From Bacteroidales bacterium (lineage in GTDB: Bacteria; Bacteroidota; Bacteroidia; Bacteroidales; JAIOZK01): 64,000 bases of DNA. Position numbers and translations under genes: made by a program. Location of the stretch: positions 55,246 to 119,245 of the forward strand of contig JAIOZK010000012.1 of assembly GCA_021740625.1 (NCBI GenBank). The letters are read 5' to 3'. This document shows, in pieces, positions 43,708 through 52,029 of the stretch (positions are counted from its first letter, which is position 1; the number at the start of each line of letters is the position of its first letter). Below the pieces are notes generated by a model. It was not told the origin of the DNA. It worked only from the letters and a program-made list of their open reading frames with translations, and did not search any database.

Positions 43708-44081
43708 AAGGAGTAATTGTATAACAAGCTGAACTCGATGCCGAAGATCAGGGTAAGTAAAAAGCCTACAATAACCTGTGCAACGATGCTAAAAACCCAA
43801 ACCAGCAATGCACGCAGGAAACTGGTCGCAAAAACTCCCTGGATGGCGAACAAAGCAAGGATCAGCCCGACAAGCCATCCGAACCAGGTACCGATGGCCA
43901 GTAAGGCAAAAATGTAAGGTATAATCCACATGATTAGCGCCACCCATAAAGCAGCAATCACAGCACGGCCAAAAGTTGCATTTTTCACTGCTGCCATTTT
44001 GGCGCCCATCCACATAAAAAAACCCCCAACGAGTATGCTGATCAGAATGCCAACAAGTAAAGTTAATATTGAAAATTCCAT
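43704..44081 (-). CDS. small four-helix membrane protein of unknown function
   Basis: A 125-aa hydrophobic protein with about four membrane helices (for example ILTLLVGILISILVGGFFMW, AVIAALWVALIMWIIPYIFA, LRALLVWVFSIVAQVIVGFL). No motif is recognised. It overlaps the converging 943-aa gene by 4 nt. The 246-nt gap to the next gene (44082-44327) holds only a short AT-rich repeat and a promoter octamer. Confidence 0.7.
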   Translation of the reverse strand: MEFSILTLLVGILISILVGGFFMWMGAKMAAVKNATFGRAVIAALWVALIMWIIPYIFALLAIGTWFGWLVGLILALFAIQGVFATSFLRALLVWVFSIVAQVIVGFLLTLIFGIEFSLLYNYSF

Positions 44082-44211
44082 AATTTTATGTTTTGGTTTG
44101 GGTTAAAAATAAGATGATATGGACGCAAATGCAAATGATTTTTTCATCTTTCCCGGTTAAAAACCCCGCCAAATTTCCAATTTCAATTTTCATATAATAT
44201 TAACCTTATAC

Positions 44212-44245
44212 CTTTATAACTTTATAAATTGATAACTTGATAACT
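44212..44245. repeat. short degenerate direct repeat, ATAACTT type
   Basis: The phrase ATAACTT/ATAAATT occurs four times in 34 nt (CTTTATAACTTTATAAATT, then GATAACTTGATAACTT). It looks like decayed low-complexity repeat DNA of a kind common between Bacteroidota genes. No coding potential. Confidence 0.5.
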
Positions 44246-44296
44246 TTTTTAATTTAAAACCTGACAAGTTTGACCAAAATTCAAATGCTTATTTAT

Positions 44297-44304
44297 TATT
44301 TTTG
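44297..44304 (+). promoter_or_regulatory. -7 promoter octamer of the phage-holin-family gene
   Basis: TATTTTTG matches TAnnTTTG and ends 23 nt before the ATG at 44328. A TTTG lies 24 nt upstream (44269-44272), longer than the usual spacing. Confidence 0.4.
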
Positions 44305-44327
44305 CTTATGACATAAATTTCCTGATT

Positions 44328-44678
44328 ATGAATTTTATTCTTAGATTGCTTGTGTCTGCCGTTGCCGTGCTTCTCACTGCCTGGATACTTCCCGGCGTAG
44401 ACATCAGAAGTTTCGGCTTTGCCATCATTGTAGCCTTTGTTCTGGCCCTGCTCAACATCATCGTGAAACCCATTCTGGTATTCCTCACCATTCCCATTAC
44501 CATTGTCACACTGGGTTTATTCCTGCTGGTCATCAATGCACTGATGATCATGCTTGCCGGTGAGATTGTATCAGGCTTTTATGTGGCCAATTTCTGGTGG
44601 GCATTGCTTTTCAGCCTGATCCTGAGCCTGTTTTCTTATTTATTCGGATTGCGTTCGAACATCTTCCAAAACAACTAA
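44328..44678 (+). CDS. phage holin family (YvlD/4-TM) membrane protein
   Basis: A 116-aa protein with four closely packed membrane helices and the family pattern FILRLLVSAVAVLLTAWILP, AFVLALLNIIVKPILVFLTI and VINALMIMLAGEIVSGF. Such 4-TM proteins are annotated as phage-holin family 4 but are ordinary chromosomal genes in many bacteria; a holin role is not implied. It ends 2 nt before the next gene. Confidence 0.85.
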   Translation: MNFILRLLVSAVAVLLTAWILPGVDIRSFGFAIIVAFVLALLNIIVKPILVFLTIPITIVTLGLFLLVINALMIMLAGEIVSGFYVANFWWALLFSLILSLFSYLFGLRSNIFQNN

Positions 44679-44680
44679 AA

Positions 44681-45142
44681 ATGAAAAACCGCGAGATAAC
44701 ATTTAAACCCGAAATTGAAGAAGTCATCAGTAAATGTGAAGTGTGCAACCTGGCCATGGTAGATGATGAAGGGAATCCTTACGTTATCCCGATGAATTTC
44801 GGATATCACGAAAATGTCATTTACCTGCATTCATCCCGGCAGGGTAAGAAAATCGATCTATTGAAGAAAAACCCCAAAGTTTGTGTTTCATTTTCCACCG
44901 ACCACCAGCTTCACTGGGTAAATGAAGAAGTAGCCTGCAGTTGGAGCATGAAGTACAAAAGCGTACTGGCTTATGGAAAAGTTGAGTTCATCAATGATAT
45001 GGATGCCAAACGGGAAGCACTCGATCATATCATGGCGAATTATTCCGAGCGTGAATTCAAATACAACGACCCGGCAGTAAAAGACGTGCAGCCTTTCAAG
45101 GTTGTTGTGGAGAGGATGGACGGGAGAGCTTATGGTTATTAG
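44681..45142 (+). CDS. pyridoxamine 5'-phosphate oxidase-like flavin-binding protein
   Basis: A 153-aa split-barrel protein of the FMN-binding PNPOx-like/nitroimidazole-resistance (NimA-like) type. Features: a start ITFKPEIEEVISKCEVCNLA, the strand pair NPYVIPMNFGYHENVIYLHS, the helix KKIDLLKKNPKVCVSF, and SVLAYGKVEFI. The ATG at 44681 is chosen because the family N-terminus begins there; an in-frame start 28 codons upstream would lie inside the preceding gene. Substrate unknown. Cotranscribed with the 4-TM gene. Confidence 0.85.
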   Translation: MKNREITFKPEIEEVISKCEVCNLAMVDDEGNPYVIPMNFGYHENVIYLHSSRQGKKIDLLKKNPKVCVSFSTDHQLHWVNEEVACSWSMKYKSVLAYGKVEFINDMDAKREALDHIMANYSEREFKYNDPAVKDVQPFKVVVERMDGRAYGY

Positions 45143-45196
45143 AAAAATCCCAATTTATCAGCATGTGAAAAGCAATTGTATGACAAAATCCACTTC

Positions 45197-45889
45197 CTAT
45201 TCGAGGATCACCTTTCCCGTCAGTTTTTCTTCACCGGTTTCCAGCACATAAAAGTATATTCTGGATTTCAAACGCATACCATTTTGATCCTTTAAACCCC
45301 AATTAATTTCATAATCCCCTGCCTGCTTGAGCCTGAAATGTTTTACTTTCTGTCCGAGAAGATTCAGCACTGAAATTTCAGCAGACTGCTGAACAGTGCA
45401 TTCGAAAGTAAGCTGTGTTTTAGCAGGATTGGGGTGGCAGTTAATCTGGATACCCGGACTAAACGCATCAGGAATATCAGTGTATTCATAACAATCGCTC
45501 TGGGAGCTGTTGATTATTCCCATGTTGCCAGGCCCGCTTGGCAAAGCAATTTCAAAATCGGTTGATCCAAGATACAAGCTATCACCATAATACCATGACC
45601 TGTATACATCAACATGATATGTGCCGGCATCCAGTGGGCCAATTGTTACAGACAGATCAAAGTAGCACATGCAGTAACAGATCTCATTAAATACATCCTG
45701 GAACCATGTTATATCATGATCATCTTTGCTTACATACATTTCATGTCCTGCACAACAATTCCTGTAAGCCGCCATGTTGTATATTGTGGCATAATTACCA
45801 TCAACTTCTGCAAAAATAATATCAGTTTGCTGCGGAAAGGAACTCATCCAAACGATTAGTGCAATCGAGGTAATAATTATCTTTTTCAT
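45197..45889 (-). CDS. small type IX-secreted protein
   Basis: A 230-aa secreted protein with a signal peptide (MKKIIITSIALIVWMSSFPQ), a Cys-rich first domain (YRNCCAGHEMYVSKDDHDI, EICYCMCYFDLSVTIG) and a C-terminal type IX sorting domain of the FlgD-like kind (HPNPAKTQLTFE, AEISVLNLLGQKVKHFRL, RIYFYVLETGEEKLTGKV). The Cys pairs suggest disulfides or metal binding. Function unknown. Confidence 0.78.
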   Translation of the reverse strand: MKKIIITSIALIVWMSSFPQQTDIIFAEVDGNYATIYNMAAYRNCCAGHEMYVSKDDHDITWFQDVFNEICYCMCYFDLSVTIGPLDAGTYHVDVYRSWYYGDSLYLGSTDFEIALPSGPGNMGIINSSQSDCYEYTDIPDAFSPGIQINCHPNPAKTQLTFECTVQQSAEISVLNLLGQKVKHFRLKQAGDYEINWGLKDQNGMRLKSRIYFYVLETGEEKLTGKVILE

Positions 45890-46236
45890 CGTGATTTGGT
45901 TTAAAACAAGTAAAGATACTAAATACGTTTTCCTTATGCAAAAAATTCAACAACCTAATGTCCTTATAATTCTATACCCAATCACCCAATTGTTTTTAAA
46001 CAAAATTAAGGCATCAACCTGGAAACGACTATCAACTAACCAATCATATCACTACACAAACATGCTATTATCATATTTGTAGAACAAATTCCACAATCAA
46101 AACCAATACTGTCTTCAGGCTTTTATCTCTTTCCTTTCTGATTACCACGTTACCAAAACCTTTGCAATGCAGAAGAAAAATCATTGCATTTGGCATGCTT
46201 TTAACTATAAATAGCTCACATTCCAAAATCATATGT
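45890..46236. other. 347-nt gap between a secreted protein gene and aceE
   Basis: AT-rich, no convincing gene. The only signal found is CATATTTG (46072-46079), a 7/8 match to the -7 octamer, 157 nt before the aceE ATG, without a TTTG at the expected distance. No hairpin with a T tract on either strand. Confidence 0.5.
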
Positions 46237-48894
46237 ATGGACAAGAAGAAGTACTACGAAATAGAAAACCGCGAATGGTTGGATTCGCTCGATTACATCA
46301 TAGAGAATGAAGATTCTGAAAGGGTACAGGAAATCCTGCATTTGCTCCGGGTAAGGGCACAAAAACATGGCATCGAATTCATGCGCCCTTCAAATACACC
46401 CTACATCAACACAATTTCCGCGAAGAATGAATCACCGTATCCCGGCAGCCGGGAACTTGAGCGAAAGATCAAAAGCCTGATCCGCTGGAATGCCATGGCC
46501 ATGGTGGTGCGGGCCAACAAAGAATCGGAAGGGATCGGCGGACATATATCCACATATGCATCTGCCGCTACTTTGTATGAAGTGGGATTTAACCACTTTT
46601 TCAAAGGAGGCGATGGCGATCAAGCTGCCGACCTGGTCTATTTTCAGGGACACGCCTCACCAGGCATGTATGCCCGTTCTTTCCTGGAAGGCAGGCTGAG
46701 TGAAAAAGACCTGCATAATTTCCGGCAGGAATTGCGCAAAGACGGAGGCTTACCTTCCTATCCTCATCCACGGTTGATGCGGGATTACTGGCAGTTTCCT
46801 ACTGTGTCTATGGGGCTTGGTCCCATCATGGCCATTTACCAGGCACGTTTCAACAAGTACCTGGAAGACCGTGGACTGATCAAAGAAAACAACCAGAAAG
46901 TCTGGGCCCTGGTCGGTGACGGAGAAATGGACGAACCCGAATCCATGGGTGCACTCACGGTAGCCAGCAGGGAAGAGTTGGATAATCTCATCTTTGTGAT
47001 CAATTGCAACCTGCAGCGTCTCGATGGACCGGTGCGTGGAAACGGGAAAGTGATACAGGAATTAGAAGCAGCATACAAAGGTGCTGGCTGGAATGTGATC
47101 AAGGTGATCTGGGGCGCCGATTGGGACCCCTTGCTTGAAAAAGATAAAAATGGCCACCTGGTCAGGATCATGGAAGATACTCCCGACGGGCAATATCAAA
47201 AATATGTCGCTTCCTCGGGAAACTACATTCGCAAGGATTTTTTTGGAAAGCATGAAGAAACAAAGAAGCTGGTAGAAAATTATTCCGACGAGCAACTCGA
47301 AAGGTTGCGCAGAGGAGGACACGATCCGCAAAAAGTATTCAATGCTTTTAAAAGGGCTGTTGCACATAAAGGTTCTCCAACAGTAATCCTTGCCAAAACC
47401 ATCAAAGGCTACGGACTGGGAGAAGCCGGTGAAGGCAGGAACATTACCCACCAGCAAAAAAAATTGAACGAGAAAGAATTGTTATACTTCCGGGATCGTT
47501 TCGGCATTCCCCTGTCTGATGAGGATGCCATGAAGGCTCCATTTTACAAACCTTCCAAGGAAAGTGAAGAGGTCAAATACCTGCAGAAACGCCGCGAAGA
47601 AATGGGGGGATATCTGCCCATACGAAAGGAAAAGGCAGAACCGGTTAAAGCCCCGGACGATAAAGTTTACAAGGAATTGTTGCAGGGTTCCGGTGACAGG
47701 GATTTTGCAACAACAATGGCCATTGTTTCATTGCTGGGTAAATTGTTAAGCGATAAAAATATCGGCAAACACATCGTGCCCATCGTACCTGATGAATCCC
47801 GGACCTTCGGTATGGATGCCCTTTTTCGTAAGGTTGGCATTTATTCTCACACCGGTCAGAATTATGAACCGGTCGACAAAGATTCCCTGCTTTATTACAA
47901 AGAAGCAAAAGATGGGTCTATCCTGGAGGAAGGCATCACCGAAGCAGGATGTATGTCTTCATTTATCGCAGCAGGTACATCATATTCCACACACAGTGTG
48001 GGAATGATCCCATTCTTTATCTTTTATTCCATGTTCGGATTCCAGCGGGTAGGTGACTTTATCTGGGCTGCAGCCGATGCAAGAACCAGGGGATTCCTGG
48101 TGGGCGGAACAAGTGGAAGGACAACCCTGGCAGGTGAAGGATTGCAGCATACCGACGGACATTCGCAACTAAATGCCCTGGCAATTCCCCATCTCAAAGC
48201 ATATGATCCCGCTTATGCATATGAAGTGGCTGTTATCGTAAAGGAAGGCATCCGCAGGATGTTCATCGAACAGGAAGACCTGATGTATTACATCACGGTG
48301 CTGAACGAAAAATATAAAATGCCCAAGATGCCAGGCAATGTGGAAGATGGCATTCTCAAGGGAATGTACCGCTACAGGAAGAGCCGCAAGCGTTCCGGCG
48401 AGAAAGTGCATCTGCTGGGAAGCGGTGCCATCCTCAACGAAGCCCTGCGCGCGGCGGAAATCCTGGAAAAGGATTACGGTTTGATCGCCGATGTGTGGAG
48501 CGTAACCAGCTATAAGGAACTTTACGACAATGCCCGCGAGGTGGACCGCTGGAACCGCCTGCATCCCGATAAAAAGGCCAAAAAAACCTACATCGAGGAA
48601 TGCTTCGAGGGGGATGAAGCCCGCTGCATCGCGGCCCATGATTATGTAAAGGCCATTCCGATGACCGTTTGCAGATGGTTCCCAGGCATCCTTACTGTTT
48701 TGGGAACTGATGGCTTCGGGCGGAGTGACAACCGCCGGGCCATGCGGGATTATTTCGAAGTGGATGACAAACATATTGCATATGCAGCATTGCACAGCCT
48801 CTACCTGGATGACAAAGTAGAAATGAAAACCATCAAAAAAGCAATCAAAGAATTGAAGATTGATAAGGATAAGTTGAATCCAACAGATATTTAA
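46237..48894 (+). CDS. aceE: pyruvate dehydrogenase E1 component, homodimeric AceE type
   Basis: An 885-aa thiamine diphosphate enzyme that decarboxylates pyruvate and acetylates the lipoyl domain of AceF. It matches the large single-chain AceE family (about 887 aa in E. coli), not the split alpha/beta type. Thiamine motif: VGDGEMDEPESMGALTVA ... INCNLQRLDGPVRGNGK. Other family blocks: GGHISTYASAATLYEVGFNH, VYFQGHASPGMYARSFLEG, GLGEAGEGRNITHQQKK and TLAGEGLQHTDGHSQL. The ATG at 46237 (MDKKKYYEI) is chosen because the conserved N-terminus starts there; an in-frame start 25 codons upstream adds non-conserved residues. First gene of the aceE-aceF-lpd set. Confidence 0.95.
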   Translation: MDKKKYYEIENREWLDSLDYIIENEDSERVQEILHLLRVRAQKHGIEFMRPSNTPYINTISAKNESPYPGSRELERKIKSLIRWNAMAMVVRANKESEGIGGHISTYASAATLYEVGFNHFFKGGDGDQAADLVYFQGHASPGMYARSFLEGRLSEKDLHNFRQELRKDGGLPSYPHPRLMRDYWQFPTVSMGLGPIMAIYQARFNKYLEDRGLIKENNQKVWALVGDGEMDEPESMGALTVASREELDNLIFVINCNLQRLDGPVRGNGKVIQELEAAYKGAGWNVIKVIWGADWDPLLEKDKNGHLVRIMEDTPDGQYQKYVASSGNYIRKDFFGKHEETKKLVENYSDEQLERLRRGGHDPQKVFNAFKRAVAHKGSPTVILAKTIKGYGLGEAGEGRNITHQQKKLNEKELLYFRDRFGIPLSDEDAMKAPFYKPSKESEEVKYLQKRREEMGGYLPIRKEKAEPVKAPDDKVYKELLQGSGDRDFATTMAIVSLLGKLLSDKNIGKHIVPIVPDESRTFGMDALFRKVGIYSHTGQNYEPVDKDSLLYYKEAKDGSILEEGITEAGCMSSFIAAGTSYSTHSVGMIPFFIFYSMFGFQRVGDFIWAAADARTRGFLVGGTSGRTTLAGEGLQHTDGHSQLNALAIPHLKAYDPAYAYEVAVIVKEGIRRMFIEQEDLMYYITVLNEKYKMPKMPGNVEDGILKGMYRYRKSRKRSGEKVHLLGSGAILNEALRAAEILEKDYGLIADVWSVTSYKELYDNAREVDRWNRLHPDKKAKKTYIEECFEGDEARCIAAHDYVKAIPMTVCRWFPGILTVLGTDGFGRSDNRRAMRDYFEVDDKHIAYAALHSLYLDDKVEMKTIKKAIKELKIDKDKLNPTDI

Positions 48895-48899
48895 AAGTC

Positions 48900-49030
48900 C
48901 CAAATAACAAATGACAAATAAATTCCAAGCCCCAATAGCCAATTACCGAAACATGATGCATCCGGCAAAGGCTTGTAATTTTGAATTTTGATTATTGGAG
49001 TTTATTTGATATTTGATGCTTGTTATTTGG
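48900..49030. repeat. 131-bp AT-rich inverted-repeat element, copy A (between aceE and aceF)
   Basis: Ends in perfect 11-bp inverted repeats: CCAAATAACAA (48900-48910) and TTGTTATTTGG (49020-49030). The interior contains CCAATTACCGAAAC, also seen with a small insertion in copy B at 51878-52015. Non-coding; it fills the 183-nt gap between aceE and aceF, so the operon transcript would carry a long hairpin just before aceF. Confidence 0.72.
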
Positions 49031-49077
49031 AATTTATGAATTATCAATCGATTAAAGAAATCAAAACGCAAAAGAAA

Positions 49078-50427
49078 ATGATCAAAGAACTCAAACTACC
49101 CGAAATAGCCGAAAATGTCGATACGGCAACTGTACTGAGCCTGCTGGTTTCCGAAGGTGATACTGTGGAAGAAGAACAGAATGTGGCTGAAATGGAAAGC
49201 GACAAGGCCACCTTCGACCTGCCCTCGGAAATTGCAGGAAAGATCAAAGAAATAAAAGTATCCGAAGGCGATGATGTAAAAGTTGGTGATGTGGTAATGA
49301 CCATAGAATCCGACGAAAAGAATAAAGAAGATGAAGGGGAAAAAGCAGAGAAGGAGAAAGAAGAGGAGCAAGAAAAGAAAAAGGAAGAAGAGGAAGAAAA
49401 GGAAAAAGAGAAAAAGGACGAAGAGAACAAAGCTGAAGAAGAGAAGGAAAAAAAGAAAGAAAAAGAAGAAAAGGAAGGGGAAGAGAAAAAAGAAGAAGCG
49501 GCTGAGGAAGAGCGAGAAGGCAGTGAAGTCCCTGCATCACCTTCGGTAAGGAGGCTGGCCCGTGAACTGGGTGTTGATATTTATAAGGTGGAAGGCACAG
49601 GACCGGCCGACCGCATCACGAGCGATGATGTGAAAGCCTTTGCAAAAGAAGCCGTACAAAAATCGGATCAGAAGGGCATTGCAGCCGATGATTACGAGCT
49701 GCCCGATTTTTCCAAATGGGGAGAGATCGAGAAGAAATCCATGGATAGCATCCGCAAGCGCACGGCCAAAAACATGCAGGCTTCCTGGCAAAGCATACCC
49801 CATGTATTCCAGTTTGATAAAGCGGATGTGACGGAGCTGGAGAATTTCCGAAAAAAATATGGAAAAGAGGTTGAAAAGGAAGGTAGCAAGCTGACGGTAA
49901 CGGCCATTCTGCTGAAGATCACGGCCAAGGCATTACAGACCTTCCCCAGGTTCAACGCCAGCCTTGACCTGCAGAACGAGGAAATCATCTACAAAAAATA
50001 CATCAACATCGGCGTGGCGGTAGATACCGAACGCGGACTGCTGGTGCCTGTGATCTGGGATGTGGACCAAAAATCCATCACAGAGCTTTCCGTGGAACTG
50101 GGAGAAATTGCTGAGGCGGCCCGCAACAAGAAGATCAAGCCCGATCAGTTGCAGGGAGGCAACATCGCCATTTCCAACCTGGGTGGTATCGGCGGGACCA
50201 ACTTCACGCCCATTATTTACCGTCCCAATGTGGCAATCATAGGTGTTTCCCGGACTTCTACCGAACCGGTTTACAATGGCGGCGAATTTAAACCCAGGAT
50301 GATGCTTCCGCTTTCTCTCTCCTACGATCACCGCTTGATCGACGGGGCCGAAGCGGCAAAATTCCTGCGCTGGCTCTGCGAAGCCCTTGAAAACCCATTG
50401 CTAACCATGTTTAAAGGAGGAAAATAA
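49078..50427 (+). CDS. aceF: dihydrolipoamide acetyltransferase (pyruvate dehydrogenase E2)
   Basis: A 449-aa E2 core. Residues 1-78 form one lipoyl domain with the lipoylated Lys43 in AEMESDKATFDLP. Residues about 79-149 are an almost pure Glu/Lys linker in place of the usual Ala/Pro-rich one. An E3-binding domain follows (about 152-188, VPASPSVRRLARELGVDIYK), then the catalytic acetyltransferase domain (about 210-449), with the active-site motif DHRLIDG (His418). The ATG at 49078 is preferred because the lipoyl domain starts IKELKLPEI there; an ATG at 49036, just after repeat copy A, is also in frame. Overlaps lpd by one base (TAATG). Confidence 0.94.
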   Translation: MIKELKLPEIAENVDTATVLSLLVSEGDTVEEEQNVAEMESDKATFDLPSEIAGKIKEIKVSEGDDVKVGDVVMTIESDEKNKEDEGEKAEKEKEEEQEKKKEEEEEKEKEKKDEENKAEEEKEKKKEKEEKEGEEKKEEAAEEEREGSEVPASPSVRRLARELGVDIYKVEGTGPADRITSDDVKAFAKEAVQKSDQKGIAADDYELPDFSKWGEIEKKSMDSIRKRTAKNMQASWQSIPHVFQFDKADVTELENFRKKYGKEVEKEGSKLTVTAILLKITAKALQTFPRFNASLDLQNEEIIYKKYINIGVAVDTERGLLVPVIWDVDQKSITELSVELGEIAEAARNKKIKPDQLQGGNIAISNLGGIGGTNFTPIIYRPNVAIIGVSRTSTEPVYNGGEFKPRMMLPLSLSYDHRLIDGAEAAKFLRWLCEALENPLLTMFKGGK

Positions 50428-51857
50428 TGACAGAAAAAACAGAGCATACACAAGTGGCGATCATTGGTGCGGGTCCGGGTGGATATGCAGCAGCATTCCA
50501 CGCCAACGACCTGGGACTGGATGTAACCCTGATCGATCCCAAAGAAAATCCCGGCGGAGTTTGCCTTTACCACGGTTGTATCCCAACAAAGGCATTGCTT
50601 CATTTTGCCAGCATAAAAGAAGAAGCCTTCCGGGCCAGGGAATGGGGATTAGAATTTTCCAATGTTACCGTGGATGTTCGAAAAGTACGCAAATGGAAAG
50701 AGAAAGTAGTAAAACAACTGACAGGCGGACTGGGACAATTAAGCAAAAGAAGAAAGATCAAATATGTACAGGGTACTGCATTATTCAAAGACAAAAACAC
50801 CCTGGAAATCGATGAGCAAGATGGCGGCAAAAAAAATCTGAAGTTTGAAAAAGCCCTGATCGCAACTGGTGCCAGAGCAAATGAACTTCCGGGGGTGGAT
50901 TTTGATCACGAGCGTATCATGAGTGCAAAATCAGCCCTGGAGCTGAAAGATGCCCCAAGTGAATTGCTGGTAGTAGGCGCAGGATATATCGGCCTTGAGA
51001 TGAGTGTGATCTATAAAGCGCTTGGTTCTCACGTTACCCTTGTGGAACTTACCAAAGATATCATGCCCGGCATCGACAAAGACCTGAAAGATACTTTTAA
51101 AAAAGAGAGAAAAGACCTGCTCGACAATGCACTTTTCGAAACAAAAGTCAAGGAAGTGAAAAAGAACAAGAAAAAGCTGAAGGTTAAACTTGAGAATAAG
51201 GACGGAAAAAGCAGTGAGAGAGAATTCGACAAGATGCTGATCGCCATCGGTGAGAAGCCCAACAGCGAAAACATCGGCCTCGACAAGGCAGGTGTGGAAA
51301 CCGATGATCAGGGTTTTATAAAAGTGGATATCGTTCGCAAAACCAAGGTGGAAAATATTTACGCCATAGGCGATGTGGCTGGTCAACCCCTGCTGGCACA
51401 TAAAGCCTCTCATGAAGGGCGTGTGGCCGCGGAAGCCATGGCCGGGAAGAAGACGGCATACGAACCCAAAGCCATTCCTGGCATCGTTTTCACCGAACCC
51501 GAGATCGCCTGGACCGGCCTGACCGAAGCGGAAGCCAAAGAACAGGGACGTAAAGTGGAAGTCGCCAAATTCCCCTGGGGTGCCTCAGGCAAGGCTGTGG
51601 CCATGGGCCGCAACCAGGGACTGACCAAATTAATTATTGATCCGGAAAATGACCGCTTGCTGGGAGCAGGTTTTGTTGGCAAGGAAGCGGGCAGTCTGGT
51701 ACCGGAGGCTACCCTGGCCATCGAAATGGCTACAAACGCCAAAGATCTGGCCCTGACCATACACCCCCATCCGACATTGAGTGAAACGATCATGGAAGCG
51801 GCGGAGGTGTATTTTGGAGAACCAACACATCTGTATAAACCTAAGAAAAAGAGATAA
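50427..51857 (+). CDS. lpdA: dihydrolipoyl dehydrogenase (E3)
   Basis: A 476-aa flavoenzyme that reoxidises the lipoyl group of AceF. FAD motif IIGAGPGGYAAAFHANDLG; redox disulfide C-x4-C as GGVCLYHGCIPTKALLHF; NAD-binding LLVVGAGYIGLEMSVIYKALG; YAIGDVAGQPLLAHKASHEG; and the C-terminal active-site His-Glu pair IHPHPTLSETIMEA. Between the FAD and NAD domains it is richer in Lys than usual. Its ATG overlaps the aceF stop. Third and last pdh gene; repeat copy B follows 20 nt later. Confidence 0.96.
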   Translation: MTEKTEHTQVAIIGAGPGGYAAAFHANDLGLDVTLIDPKENPGGVCLYHGCIPTKALLHFASIKEEAFRAREWGLEFSNVTVDVRKVRKWKEKVVKQLTGGLGQLSKRRKIKYVQGTALFKDKNTLEIDEQDGGKKNLKFEKALIATGARANELPGVDFDHERIMSAKSALELKDAPSELLVVGAGYIGLEMSVIYKALGSHVTLVELTKDIMPGIDKDLKDTFKKERKDLLDNALFETKVKEVKKNKKKLKVKLENKDGKSSEREFDKMLIAIGEKPNSENIGLDKAGVETDDQGFIKVDIVRKTKVENIYAIGDVAGQPLLAHKASHEGRVAAEAMAGKKTAYEPKAIPGIVFTEPEIAWTGLTEAEAKEQGRKVEVAKFPWGASGKAVAMGRNQGLTKLIIDPENDRLLGAGFVGKEAGSLVPEATLAIEMATNAKDLALTIHPHPTLSETIMEAAEVYFGEPTHLYKPKKKR

Positions 51858-51877
51858 TTAAGATTTTAATAAAGCAC

Positions 51878-52015
51878 CAAATTTCAAATCTCATATAACA
51901 AATAAAATACAATGACCAATTACCTAAATTCGAAACCCTGGCTATTGGCACAGAGTTTATGTCATTGAAACATTTGAATTTGGGAATTATTTGTGATTTG
52001 AAATTTGTTATTTGG
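51878..52015. repeat. 138-bp AT-rich inverted-repeat element, copy B (between lpd and the ATPase gene)
   Basis: Right end TTGTTATTTGG (52005-52015) is identical to that of copy A. The left end CCAAATTTCAAATC (51878-51891) pairs with the right arm if a 7-nt TAACAAA segment is taken as lost. The interior has CCAATTACC ... CGAAAC as in copy A. Non-coding; it ends 14 nt before the ATPase ATG, so it may affect that gene's translation. Confidence 0.68.
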
Positions 52016-52029
52016 AATTTACAAAGAGG

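Noticed and set aside
44597..44680. Longer start of the flavin-binding-type protein
   Set aside because: It would overlap the 4-TM gene by 82 nt and add unrelated residues.
45891..46082. 63-aa open frame in the gap before aceE
   Set aside because: No family pattern, no start signal, AT-rich sequence; likely chance.
46162..46236. Longer AceE start
   Set aside because: The added 25 residues are not part of the family N-terminus; MDKKKYYEI fits better.
49331..49549. Lys/Arg-rich open frame inside aceF
   Set aside because: It is a shifted reading of the GAA/AAG linker tract, with no independent start signal.
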